The notes under the pieces: model-generated
The model's database searches: none
The model's input: the letters and a program-made list of their open reading frames with translations, nothing else
Told to the model about the DNA's origin: nothing
Translations under genes and position numbers: made by a program
Shown here: positions 18,014-26,410 of the stretch, piece after piece
How positions within the stretch are numbered: the first letter of the stretch is position 1
Layout: every line of letters begins with the position of its first letter
Assembly: GCA_015523565.1 (NCBI GenBank)
Contig: WAKA01000177.1
Location: 1 to 48,773, forward strand
Origin: Candidatus Heimdallarchaeota archaeon
GTDB lineage: Archaea; Asgardarchaeota; Heimdallarchaeia; Heimdallarchaeales; Kariarchaeaceae
DNA: 48,773 nucleotides
Reading direction: 5' to 3'

Positions 18014-19846
18014 ATGCCAATGGTTCTACTGAGTATCAATAGGGAACGAATCCCAGAATTTGAGGAATTGATTGATGAAGCTTATGAAATGATCCAGAAT
18101 ATAGATGATCTTTCCCGTGCAATTGATTTCAGCGAACCAAACACCCCTAAACTTATGGTTCTCAAAAACAGGCTAAAAGATCTTCAAGAATTGATCTCTA
18201 ACATTGGTCATTATCAAGATGTCGACGCGGCAAAAAAGCATGAAAAAATCATGGATATCCAAAATGACCTATTGTTGCTCACCAACCGGATTTTTGGTTT
18301 CAATGAAGAGATTGACATGACATTGTCAATAATTACCAATTTCTTGCTCAACCATCTTTGCTCCACTGCCGCGGCAACACCTCACTCACAAGTCATTGGC
18401 ATCGCAAATGTCCTTGCGCAAGTTTTGTCAAGGGAGCACATAAATTCTGAGATCTCATATGAAATCCCAAAAGATATTACACAATCAATGTATTTTTCCC
18501 GCTTTTCCTTAATTTTCAATTATTTAATAACTAATGCTGGACTTTACGCAGCTCCAATTATCGGATTGCCGCATATCTCCATTTCCGCTTTGGGTGGATG
18601 GGCTGAAACTGCTTTGGAGCACTTCTCCCAATTGTTCCATTTCATTGAAAGTTATTTTTCCATAGAAAAATTCATTGGATTTGACAAGATGTTTGATTCA
18701 ATTGTGCAATTTGACACTACCAAGGATGTCCTTTCTTCTTTTCTTTATATGAATGAATTTTATGCATCCTTGGCATCTCTTGCAGACCTGCTAAGCGGCT
18801 TGAAATTTCCTGCAAACCTTGCAGGTCAAGAGAATGATGTGGTGTTTAGTTCTAAAGAACATATTACACGGACTCTCTGTTCGTCAATTAAAAGAAATTA
18901 TTCAATTATCCTGAAATATATCGACCAAATCAAGAAAATGTTCAATGAGGGGGCAATCAATAAAAATGAAAATCCATTTACTGACGAGGATCTAATCCGA
19001 ATTGAAAATGAAGCATACTTGTGGAGTTTAATTGGGGAAATGGGGGAACACCTCATTGAAATTTTAAACTTGCAGGCAAAATTCTACAGTGAAGAGAATA
19101 TCCTGCAAAACAATTTCTATGAGTTCATTAGGGACAACACAAATGATATTTACAATGAATTAAACATTCTTTTCAATAAGATTGACCAAGAGTTTTCATC
19201 TCTTATGGAAGGGTCATTGGAAGATCCAAGTATTGCCTCATCTTCAAGGTTTGTACAATACAGGCATTTCTTCCAATACATGCTTTATGTTGCTTCTGCC
19301 CTTTGGGTATATTTCAAAGACAGCCTGCCCATCAATATGGTCAATGAAAAATATTATTTCTTGTTTCAGATACCCAACATTGAGAAAAATCCAATTGGAA
19401 ATATAATTCTCGCTCAACTCAAGGGATTTATGGGCATAGACAGCAACGATTACTCCTTAATTAACCAATCAATCATTATGTTCAACCAAGTATTGCCTGT
19501 CGTTGAATTTCAGTCCCATCATTATATTCATTCTACAATTACTCGCGAGCTATTTCAGAGCATCATCGACAATTTGTCAAATATCGAAATTGCACAACGG
19601 CTGCGAGCCACTGTTGAAACCTTTTTGGACGGAAATTTCATCGGTTCGGACAGCAAACTATTCCAAAAACTGATCGTATATAACGGAATGCTGGAAATTT
19701 ATGAGGAAAGTGGTGTATTCATGGTCAACCCAGGAGAACGGTTGATCCCTTTTGATATATTCACTTGGCTGTTAACCCCTGGTATTCAATACAAAATCCC
19801 ATTCATTCCGTTTAACACCGCTCTCGACAATTTGGATGAAGGATGA
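18014..19846 (+). CDS. Unknown 610-aa helical protein upstream of a longin-like gene
   Basis: I do not recognise this protein. It is predominantly helical, without a signal peptide. Residues 1-80 look like a coiled coil (EFEELIDEAYEMIQNIDDL), and a moderately hydrophobic stretch around 170-200 (ITNAGLYAAPIIGLPHISISALG) is too polar to call a membrane span with confidence. The rest alternates amphipathic helices like an alpha-solenoid. It lies 67 bp upstream of a longin-like protein on the same strand, with a possible promoter (ACTATACATATT, about 19893-19905) between them. The context suggests a partner of the GTPase-linked proteins in this region; that is an inference. Confidence 0.65.
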   Translation: MPMVLLSINRERIPEFEELIDEAYEMIQNIDDLSRAIDFSEPNTPKLMVLKNRLKDLQELISNIGHYQDVDAAKKHEKIMDIQNDLLLLTNRIFGFNEEIDMTLSIITNFLLNHLCSTAAATPHSQVIGIANVLAQVLSREHINSEISYEIPKDITQSMYFSRFSLIFNYLITNAGLYAAPIIGLPHISISALGGWAETALEHFSQLFHFIESYFSIEKFIGFDKMFDSIVQFDTTKDVLSSFLYMNEFYASLASLADLLSGLKFPANLAGQENDVVFSSKEHITRTLCSSIKRNYSIILKYIDQIKKMFNEGAINKNENPFTDEDLIRIENEAYLWSLIGEMGEHLIEILNLQAKFYSEENILQNNFYEFIRDNTNDIYNELNILFNKIDQEFSSLMEGSLEDPSIASSSRFVQYRHFFQYMLYVASALWVYFKDSLPINMVNEKYYFLFQIPNIEKNPIGNIILAQLKGFMGIDSNDYSLINQSIIMFNQVLPVVEFQSHHYIHSTITRELFQSIIDNLSNIEIAQRLRATVETFLDGNFIGSDSKLFQKLIVYNGMLEIYEESGVFMVNPGERLIPFDIFTWLLTPGIQYKIPFIPFNTALDNLDEG

Positions 19847-19913
19847 TGTTTTTTTCACAATGCTAATACCTAAGGTTAAAAAGGAGTTTTGCAACTATAC
19901 ATATTAGGGACTT

Positions 19914-20675
19914 ATGTCAAATTTTGAAAAAAAATCAGAAAGCTTGATTTCAGGGTTAATTGTTGTGGTAGTTAAGGAAATGGGTCCTGAAGTCGTATGT
20001 AACATTTCTCCAATTAATGACGACTTGGCTTTCATCACTTCCGCCCATCTGTTTTCATTGGCTGGTCTAATGGAAAATCAAGAAAAAGATGAACGAGAAG
20101 TTATTGGACCTATCCCCGTTAAAAACACTCCGGGTATCAGGGCACTTTTCTTCTTGACTAATGTAAATCATCCAAATTCAGACGACCAAAGGCTGGCTGA
20201 CCATGGTGCACAATTGGGGATAATTCTTTTGTTCAAGGAGGATCGGCTTCCAGAAATCAGAAGGGCAATAGGTCTAATAGAACCTTATCTCAAGTCTTAC
20301 TTTAATAGGTATGATAATTTTAGTGTTGAGGATATAGATTTGCTATTTGGAAACAAGTTATTTGACCATATTGTTGAATTGGTCTCAAAACCACGGACAA
20401 GGGCATTTTGGTATCAACCCCCCAATAAACTCATTGAATACAAAGACCCCTTTTACATAGACAAATCCAAAGACATAATCATTGTTGATGAATATGAAAA
20501 ACAGGCTTATATCTTGACCTCTCCAACCACCTCACCTTTTGAAGCCCGAAAATTAAACAATACCGTGAATGAGATGAACTTCGAACTTTACCGGGGTGCC
20601 TTGGGCATCCAAAAAATGGATGACTTTATGGAAATAGAGCCTATCTTGATAAAATATGGAATTAAGACTTATTAG
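19914..20675 (+). CDS. Longin-like domain protein
   Basis: The 253-aa product has an N-terminal alpha/beta domain (about 10-135) with the pattern of longin-type small-GTPase regulators: a hydrophobic strand running into KEMGPEVV, a GPIPV motif followed by a strand ALFFLT, then LGIILLF and an amphipathic helix. The same order, GPE, GPLPV, AVFFSLY and ILILFY, occurs in the C-terminal third of the receiver protein at 42908-44188, so the two share a domain. The C-terminal half (about 140-253) is alpha/beta and unfamiliar. The last 4 bp overlap the convergent coiled-coil gene. Longin assignment is by pattern only. Confidence 0.6.
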   Translation: MSNFEKKSESLISGLIVVVVKEMGPEVVCNISPINDDLAFITSAHLFSLAGLMENQEKDEREVIGPIPVKNTPGIRALFFLTNVNHPNSDDQRLADHGAQLGIILLFKEDRLPEIRRAIGLIEPYLKSYFNRYDNFSVEDIDLLFGNKLFDHIVELVSKPRTRAFWYQPPNKLIEYKDPFYIDKSKDIIIVDEYEKQAYILTSPTTSPFEARKLNNTVNEMNFELYRGALGIQKMDDFMEIEPILIKYGIKTY

Positions 20676-21628
20676 GGATTTCCTGCAAGAATTTTCCCTG
20701 CCCATTCGTCAATTGTCGATAATATGTCTCCTTTCCCCACTTTTTGAGATTTTATGGCTTCTGAAAGTTTGCGTATGGCAAAGAAGACTGTTGTTGCAGG
20801 AACTTCTCTTTGTTGCAACTCATCCCGGAATTCTGCTAAATATGCTGGTATCTTTTCTATCCTCTCTGCTTTAACTAAATTCTTCAATGTTTCAAACATT
20901 TCTGGAAGTGACAGGTCTGACCAAATTACCTCATTTGAGCTTATGATTATCTTTGAATCAATCATGACCTCTTGATCTTCTTCTTTGAGATATCCCTTTC
21001 TTACCAATTGTGAAAGATGAAATTCAAATTGCGGTACATTGGATTTTTCCCTTAACTTGTCTTTTGGTCCCTTTCCCCCGTATTTTATCAAGGTAGCTAA
21101 TATTTTGGTCTCTGGATCCCCATAAATGGTCAAGGATTCCACAAATTCAATAAATGCATTTGTATATCTCTCATCATCACTTTCAATTTCTCGCATCAAC
21201 AGTTTTTGTGTAGCTGAGGCAAGGCTTTCTGGAAGTCTCTGGCTGATGCTACTTGTTGGATTGCTTCGTTGAAGTTCACTAATCCTGTTCATTAGATCCT
21301 CATTTTCTTTCTTTAATCTATCGAGCTTTTGTTGTAAATTCCTGACAATTTCTGGATCTATTGCTTCACTATCCCTTACTTGAACTTTAGCTCCTGTTTC
21401 CAAAATCTGTATTTCTCTTTCCTTTTCCTCCAAAACATTGGCAAAATACAGATTTTCTTCCTCTAGTTCTTTTTTTGCCTTTATGAGCTTATTAAGGGCA
21501 TCTTCATATTCCTTGATAAGTTCGTTTAACTCAAAGATCCTTGCCTGCAATCCTTGATTGTGCTTCATGGCTTGTTCATATTTCGCTTTCCATGCATATT
21601 TCGTATCTGAATTTTCATTGCCAAACAT
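20672..21628 (-). CDS. Coiled-coil protein with possible winged-helix region
   Basis: The 318-aa product has a long N-terminal coiled coil (about 10-130) with a heptad-rich core of Glu, Lys and Leu. After a linker, a helical region around 165-235 contains KYGGKGPKDKLREKSNVPQF-like and LSQLVRKGYLKEED-like segments, the layout of a winged helix-turn-helix (helix-turn-recognition helix, then a wing). A helical C-terminus follows. No membrane segment. It could be a DNA-binding or adaptor protein. The 280-bp gap upstream (21629-21908) holds its promoter region and nothing else I can support. Confidence 0.6.
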   Translation of the reverse strand: MFGNENSDTKYAWKAKYEQAMKHNQGLQARIFELNELIKEYEDALNKLIKAKKELEEENLYFANVLEEKEREIQILETGAKVQVRDSEAIDPEIVRNLQQKLDRLKKENEDLMNRISELQRSNPTSSISQRLPESLASATQKLLMREIESDDERYTNAFIEFVESLTIYGDPETKILATLIKYGGKGPKDKLREKSNVPQFEFHLSQLVRKGYLKEEDQEVMIDSKIIISSNEVIWSDLSLPEMFETLKNLVKAERIEKIPAYLAEFRDELQQREVPATTVFFAIRKLSEAIKSQKVGKGDILSTIDEWAGKILAGNP

Positions 21629-21891
21629 TGATCAATTAATATTGGGATTACATTGTTTAAGGGTTTCTACTGATAAAAGTTTCAATCAATGGTATTCTGA
21701 AGGAAAATATGACTTGTTTGCTGTGAAATTTTTGGAAAATCCAATTATAAATTCTTTTTCTGCAAATGCAATTGGCATATGGTTAACTGTTAAGTTGTAA
21801 ATTCGGTTACATTATTTTCAATTTTCAGTCGAATCTTCAAAATCTGCATAATGGATTTATAGATATAATGGGGATGCATTTAATTAACAAT

Positions 21892-21898
21892 AAAAAAA
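21892..21898 (-). terminator. T-run terminator of the 21909-22661 gene
   Basis: On the minus strand a run of seven T begins about 10 nt after the stop codon at 21909. Archaeal termination commonly uses U-rich tracts without a required hairpin, and none is seen. Confidence 0.4.
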
Positions 21899-21908
21899 GG
21901 GTTTTTCC

Positions 21909-22661
21909 TTAGGTATTTTTCAAGAGTGTTTCTAGTTTTTGGCAGAATTCTCCAAATATTTCTGTTGTTTTTTCTTTTTGTGTTGGGTTTATGACTGCCT
22001 GACCTAAAATAAAAAATTCTGTATTATTCAGTCGGTTAATCAGTAAAATTTCTTTTGCAAGTTCATTGTTCAATTGGAAAATTGATGATTCTCCAACCCA
22101 TGTCCTATCAATCGGCAATTGCGATAGAATTTCCATCAAAAGCATGACCTTATCTTCATTCCCTAAATAAACGTGAATTATCCCGTCATCTAGATCAGTG
22201 AGTAACAAAGTTTCAAATTCTATTCCATCATATGTCAACAATTTGTCTATATAGCTGAAAGTTTTTGGCAACAGCTCTTCTGGAAATTGATATGTGTCCA
22301 AAATCCTTTTAATATGTTTCTCCACTTCTTCAGATGGTGACCAATCGAACAAGGTTTCTATTGTAATTTCTTTACCCAAAAAATCCATTACGTTTGACAG
22401 TTTCTTTGAAATTAACTCTTGATTGTCAAAAATGTCACTGAATGCAATGTATTGAACACCATTCTTGCTTGAGACTGTTATTCTTAATGAGCCAATGTCC
22501 GCTCCCCTGAAATCAAGATCAGAAGAAAGAGTTCCTGTAAAAAGAAGTAATGCCCCAACAAGACCAGAAAGCAACGATGGATCCACCTTTATGGTCTTAT
22601 CATCGTACAAATCAAAACCTAATCCCGAATCTTTATCCATAACCAAAATTTTATGGATCAT
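21909..22661 (-). CDS. Longin/roadblock-like protein divergent from a Ras-like GTPase gene
   Basis: From the ATG at 22661 the protein has 250 aa. It opens with IHKILVMDKDSGLGFDLYDD, a strand-turn-strand opening typical of longin/roadblock-type small-GTPase regulators (hydrophobic strand, D-x-x-S-G-L, then an aromatic strand). LLSGLVGALLLFTGTL looks like the first helix. A repeat of the opening pattern around 145-165 (ETLLLTDLDDGIIHVYL) suggests a second similar unit. The frame is open to 22763, but the extra 34 residues are low-complexity and AT-derived, so I prefer the later start. It is divergent from the GTPase at 22838. Confidence 0.6.
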   Translation of the reverse strand: MIHKILVMDKDSGLGFDLYDDKTIKVDPSLLSGLVGALLLFTGTLSSDLDFRGADIGSLRITVSSKNGVQYIAFSDIFDNQELISKKLSNVMDFLGKEITIETLFDWSPSEEVEKHIKRILDTYQFPEELLPKTFSYIDKLLTYDGIEFETLLLTDLDDGIIHVYLGNEDKVMLLMEILSQLPIDRTWVGESSIFQLNNELAKEILLINRLNNTEFFILGQAVINPTQKEKTTEIFGEFCQKLETLLKNT

Positions 22662-22810
22662 CTTGAATTGTTTTGTTTTTTTCCTTAATAAACTAGCCGA
22701 AAGAATAATCCCCACGACAAATTTAATATAAAAATTAAATTGAAAATAAAATGAAAAATTCATCTCTCTCGGTAATTTTGACCTCTCTGGAAATCACTTA
22801 AACAAGCTTT

Positions 22811-22823
22811 TTTAATTATAAAT
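22811..22823 (+). promoter_or_regulatory. Probable TATA element of the GTPase gene at 22838
   Basis: TTTAATTATAAAT lies 15-27 bp before the TTG at 22838. No Shine-Dalgarno site or in-frame ATG is present, so a leaderless TTG start is the simplest reading. Spacing is slightly short. Confidence 0.35.
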
Positions 22824-22837
22824 CCATTAAAAATTCG

Positions 22838-23821
22838 TTGAATAACACTATTCATGGCTCCGAATGGGAAGACTATCTTGATAGTCTGTATGATTGGGTT
22901 AATTCAAGATTGACAGCCTACCAAGAAGGAGAAATTTCTAAAGAGGAATATTACAAGGATTATGATTATTTTAAAATGGAACTGAAAAGGGTTTATTCGA
23001 TTATAGAGGATGAAAGAAAAAGAAGAGAAAAAAATCCTACGGAAAAAATTGAACCACAGGTGATTAAACCAGATCTGATATTCCAGTATTTTTATGGAGA
23101 GGAAAAGAAAGAAATTATTGAAGAGGACAGCAAGGAAACTATTTCTGAAATCCCTGAAGAATCCATTCAGGCACAGGAAAAAATTGTGGAAAGCCAATCT
23201 CAAAAACCACTCTTTGAGGCTATTAAAAAAGTACAATCCAAGAAAAAGCATACCCCAACAAATCAGAATTATACCCAAATCCAAATTGTTTTGCTAGGCG
23301 AAAGTGCTGTTGGTAGAACATCTTTAAGGAGAGCTTTCTTGGGAAAACATTTCATCAATGAACACTTAAGTACTGTTGGCGCTGCTATGGAGGATAAAAT
23401 CATAACTGTAGAAAACGAACATTTCAAGATTACTCTGGTGGATCTGGGAGGACAAGATTTTTATGCGCCTGTCCGTGCCAATTTCTACAAAAAAGCCAAT
23501 GGGGCTCTTCTTGTGTTTGATTTAAGCAGAAAAAACACGTTCATTAAATTGGATTCTTGGTTGAGAGAATTCTTTATGCATACAAAACGCGGTCTCCCAT
23601 TCATCATTGTTGGAAACAAATCAGATCTAAAAAGGGCAGTGAAGAGAGAAGAGGGGATACAACTTGCCGAAAGCTTGAGTAGGCAGACAATGCATGCAGG
23701 ATTTGAAGTGAAATATTTTGAGACATCCGCAAAAGAGAGAATAAATGTTGATGAGGTATTTCTTGAACTAATCAGACAAATCAAGCATTTTAATCATGGG
23801 AAAAAACAAATGTCAAATTAG
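22838..23821 (+). CDS. Ras-superfamily small GTPase with N-terminal extension and Arg in place of the P-loop Lys
   Basis: The 327-aa product has a 145-residue N-terminal extension (acidic, coiled-coil-like, then a Lys-rich linker) ahead of a Ras-type G domain. Motifs: G1 GESAVGRTS (154-162), a candidate G2 threonine in STVGA, G3 DLGGQD (202-207), G4 NKSD (260-263), G5 TSAK (296-299). The G1 lysine, which contacts the beta- and gamma-phosphates, is arginine (R160, codon AGA). The glutamine of G3 is kept. The C-terminus has no CaaX or Cys prenylation site. The start is a TTG; the first in-frame ATG falls inside the extension. It is divergent from a longin-like gene and 70 bp upstream of an MCP. 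Confidence 0.85.
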   Translation: MNNTIHGSEWEDYLDSLYDWVNSRLTAYQEGEISKEEYYKDYDYFKMELKRVYSIIEDERKRREKNPTEKIEPQVIKPDLIFQYFYGEEKKEIIEEDSKETISEIPEESIQAQEKIVESQSQKPLFEAIKKVQSKKKHTPTNQNYTQIQIVLLGESAVGRTSLRRAFLGKHFINEHLSTVGAAMEDKIITVENEHFKITLVDLGGQDFYAPVRANFYKKANGALLVFDLSRKNTFIKLDSWLREFFMHTKRGLPFIIVGNKSDLKRAVKREEGIQLAESLSRQTMHAGFEVKYFETSAKERINVDEVFLELIRQIKHFNHGKKQMSN

Positions 23822-23891
23822 AATAAAAATAAGAAAGAAATTCAAAATTTTTGGAGACAACAAATAAATTATATGATTTCTTTGAGAACAT

Positions 23892-24989
23892 ATGTCTGCT
23901 CCTGAGTTTACTTTCATCAATGCAATGTTGTTTGCCTCCAAATTTTTTACCGTCTTGCTCCCCACCTATCTAATTATTCGATTTTTAATGCCACGTATCC
24001 CCAAACTTGGAAAAATTCCTGTATTGAAAACAATGATGCTTCCATCTGACTTGTCAAAAAGGATTTTCTTTGTTTTCTCATTTTCCATGTTTGCAGTCAT
24101 TGTTGTTTTGTTTGCTGTGATTTTGCCTAGTTCCAATACAATTGACGATTGGACACTTGCAGTCACTCTCACTGTGACAATCATAGTAGTAACATTGTTC
24201 CTTTCAGGCGGTTTCGAACGTTCTGTCTCTCAGCCACTTAGGTCTGTTGCATTGCAATCAGCCGAATTTGCAGACAAAAATCTAGCTGCAAAAGTGAAAT
24301 TGTCTGATAGTGGTTTTGGAGAAGCTAGAAAACTGGTTAATGCCAATCGCCAATTAGCTAATGTGTTTCGTACACTAATCACTAACATGAAAGACACCAC
24401 CAATAGACTTGCAGAATCTGCTGAAGAATTGGCCGCTGGTTCCGAGGAAGTTGCCGCGACTACTGAGGAAGTGACCAGCACCATTCAGAACATCGCGGAA
24501 GGTGCCGCCGAACAAGTACGCCAAATCAATCAGATTTCTGAAATCATTAAAGAAATAGAAAACATTATTGAAATCTCTATTTCTGAAATTGCATCCACAT
24601 CAAGCATAACAAAGGATCTTGCAGAGCAGACAAATCTCATTTCCCTCAATGCCGCCATAGAAGCTGCAAGGGCAGGAGCAAGCGGACAAGGATTTGGTGT
24701 GGTGGCTGACCAAGTCAGAAAACTGTCAATTGAATCAAAAAATGCATCTGCATCCATTGAAAATACAATCACTGAAATTGGTGAAAATATAAAGGAATCT
24801 GTGGCTCGCATTGCACACGCAGTTAATACCATTCAAGGAGTGGCAGAAAACACTGCGGCATCATCTGAGGAAGCCGCGGCAGCAGCGGAAGAACAGGCGG
24901 CATCACTTCAAGAGATAACAGAGCATGCTCAAAAATTGTCGGAGCTGGCAGATAAGTCACAGGCTATAATCAATGAATGGAAAATTTGA
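23892..24989 (+). CDS. Methyl-accepting chemotaxis protein without an extracellular sensor domain
   Basis: A 365-aa receptor. Membrane helices are seen at about 10-32, 57-77 and 85-105, with only short loops between them. A HAMP-like segment follows (about 106-160), then the MCP signalling coiled coil with the hairpin tip LAEQTNLISLNAAIEAARAG near 238-257 and VVADQVRKLS after it. With no sizeable outer domain, the stimulus must come from the membrane, from the short loops, or from a partner protein. It follows the Ras-like GTPase by 70 bp on the same strand and precedes enolase. Confidence 0.93.
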   Translation: MSAPEFTFINAMLFASKFFTVLLPTYLIIRFLMPRIPKLGKIPVLKTMMLPSDLSKRIFFVFSFSMFAVIVVLFAVILPSSNTIDDWTLAVTLTVTIIVVTLFLSGGFERSVSQPLRSVALQSAEFADKNLAAKVKLSDSGFGEARKLVNANRQLANVFRTLITNMKDTTNRLAESAEELAAGSEEVAATTEEVTSTIQNIAEGAAEQVRQINQISEIIKEIENIIEISISEIASTSSITKDLAEQTNLISLNAAIEAARAGASGQGFGVVADQVRKLSIESKNASASIENTITEIGENIKESVARIAHAVNTIQGVAENTAASSEEAAAAAEEQAASLQEITEHAQKLSELADKSQAIINEWKI

Positions 24990-25016
24990 TTGAATTTGCG
25001 GGATTTGATTGTAACA

Positions 25017-25023
25017 TTTTTTT
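25017..25023 (+). terminator. T-run terminator after the second MCP
   Basis: Seven T residues lie 28 bp after the MCP stop. The element abuts TACTATAAGG, the likely TATA region of enolase, so terminator and promoter are packed together. Confidence 0.35.
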
Positions 25024-25045
25024 ACTATAAGGTTACTTTTTATCC

Positions 25046-26305
25046 ATGAGTGCAATAATAAAGAAAGTTTTTGCGCGAGAAGTGCTGGATTCAAGAGGCA
25101 ATCCCACAGTTGAGTGCGAAGTCCACACTGACTCCACTTTTGGGAAATTCATAGTTCCATCTGGTGCATCAACTGGTCAGTTTGAAGCTGTTGAACTTCG
25201 TGATGGAGACCCGAAACGCTTCCATGGAAAAGGCGTATTGAAAGCCGTTTCAAATGTAAATGAAATAATCAGTCAGAAAATTGTGGGAATGGACGTTACT
25301 GACCAAGAAGGAATTGACAAGGTTCTGATTGAACTTGACGGTACACCTAACAAGGGAAAACTTGGTGCAAATGCCATTTTGAGCGTTTCAGCCGCTTCTG
25401 CAAGAGCCGCCGCAAAAGTGAAGGGTCAACATCTCTTTGAATATCTTGGTAACAGTAAACGACTGCCCACTCCTCTTTTGAATGTCATTAATGGAGGAAA
25501 GCATGCAGGTGGAAAATTGGCAATCCAGGAGTTCATGATTGTTCCAAAAGGCTTTGAAACATTCAGGGAGGCATTGCGTGCCTCTTCTGAAGTATATCAT
25601 TCGCTGAAAAAATACTTGAAGACCAAATATGGCTCTTCCTCAATTAATGTGGGCGATGAAGGAGGCTTTGCACCCCAAATAGATTTTGCAAAGGATGCTT
25701 TGTCTGCTTTAACAGAAGCCATAAACAATGCAGGATACGAGGTTGGGGAGCACTTTTTCTTTGCAATAGATTCTGCCGCATCTGAATTCTATGAAAATGG
25801 AAAATATTTCGTAGATGAAAAATATATGGATGCAGATGAACTGTTGAACTACTATCTTGAACTTATTGATGATTTCCCTGCATTGATTTCCATTGAGGAT
25901 CCTTTCGATGAAAATGATTTCGAAGCTTTCTCTAAAATGGTCAAAAAAGTAGGAAGTACAAAAGCCATTGTTGGTGATGACCTGACAGTTACCAATGTTG
26001 AACGAATTCAAAAGGCTATCGATATGCAGTCCATGAATTATTTACTATTGAAAATCAATCAAATAGGGACATTGACTGAAGCCAAAAATGCTTTTAACCT
26101 TACAAAATCCCAAAATTGGGGAGTTGTCATCTCTCATAGGTCGGGTGAAACGGAAGACCCATTCATTGCAGATTTGTCAGTTGGATGGGGTGCAGAAAGA
26201 ATTAAAACAGGGGCTCCTGCAAGGACTGAAAGAGTTGCTAAATACAATCAATTGCTGAGAATTGAAGAATTGCTCGGAGAGGAGGCAAAATATTATAATC
26301 AATAA
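25046..26305 (+). CDS. eno: Enolase
   Basis: A 419-aa enzyme converting 2-phosphoglycerate to phosphoenolpyruvate. Signatures: the N-terminal AREVLDSRGNPTVE segment (residues 10-23), SGASTGQFEA (39-48), NVGDEGGFAP with its substrate-binding Glu, the magnesium-binding IEDPFDEND and GDDLTVTN motifs, and ISHRSGETEDPF near the C-terminus. Length is normal. It sits alone between the MCP and the receiver-longin gene. A 15-bp tandem duplication covers its stop codon. Confidence 0.97.
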   Translation: MSAIIKKVFAREVLDSRGNPTVECEVHTDSTFGKFIVPSGASTGQFEAVELRDGDPKRFHGKGVLKAVSNVNEIISQKIVGMDVTDQEGIDKVLIELDGTPNKGKLGANAILSVSAASARAAAKVKGQHLFEYLGNSKRLPTPLLNVINGGKHAGGKLAIQEFMIVPKGFETFREALRASSEVYHSLKKYLKTKYGSSSINVGDEGGFAPQIDFAKDALSALTEAINNAGYEVGEHFFFAIDSAASEFYENGKYFVDEKYMDADELLNYYLELIDDFPALISIEDPFDENDFEAFSKMVKKVGSTKAIVGDDLTVTNVERIQKAIDMQSMNYLLLKINQIGTLTEAKNAFNLTKSQNWGVVISHRSGETEDPFIADLSVGWGAERIKTGAPARTERVAKYNQLLRIEELLGEEAKYYNQ

Positions 26306-26326
26306 ATTTTAAATCAATAAATTTTA
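26297..26326 (+). repeat. Perfect 15-bp tandem duplication across the enolase stop
   Basis: AATCAATAAATTTTA occurs twice in direct succession (26297-26311 and 26312-26326). The first copy contains the enolase TAA. Confidence 0.9.
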
Positions 26327-26363
26327 TCTGCATCAAGCATAATTAAAAAAACTATTCCTTTTG

Positions 26364-26372
26364 TTTATATAT
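26364..26372 (+). promoter_or_regulatory. TATA box of the receiver-longin gene
   Basis: TTTATATAT is centred about 43 bp before the ATG at 26411, which predicts a short leader of around 17 nt. Confidence 0.4.
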
Positions 26373-26410
26373 CTGGAAATTCAGAACAAAATTCAGTTAA
26401 GTGTGGTCGA

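Noticed and set aside
21558-21800. An 80-codon plus-strand frame over the start of the coiled-coil gene
   Set aside because: It overlaps the opposite-strand gene and has a low-complexity, hydrophobic composition with no recognisable domain or start signal.
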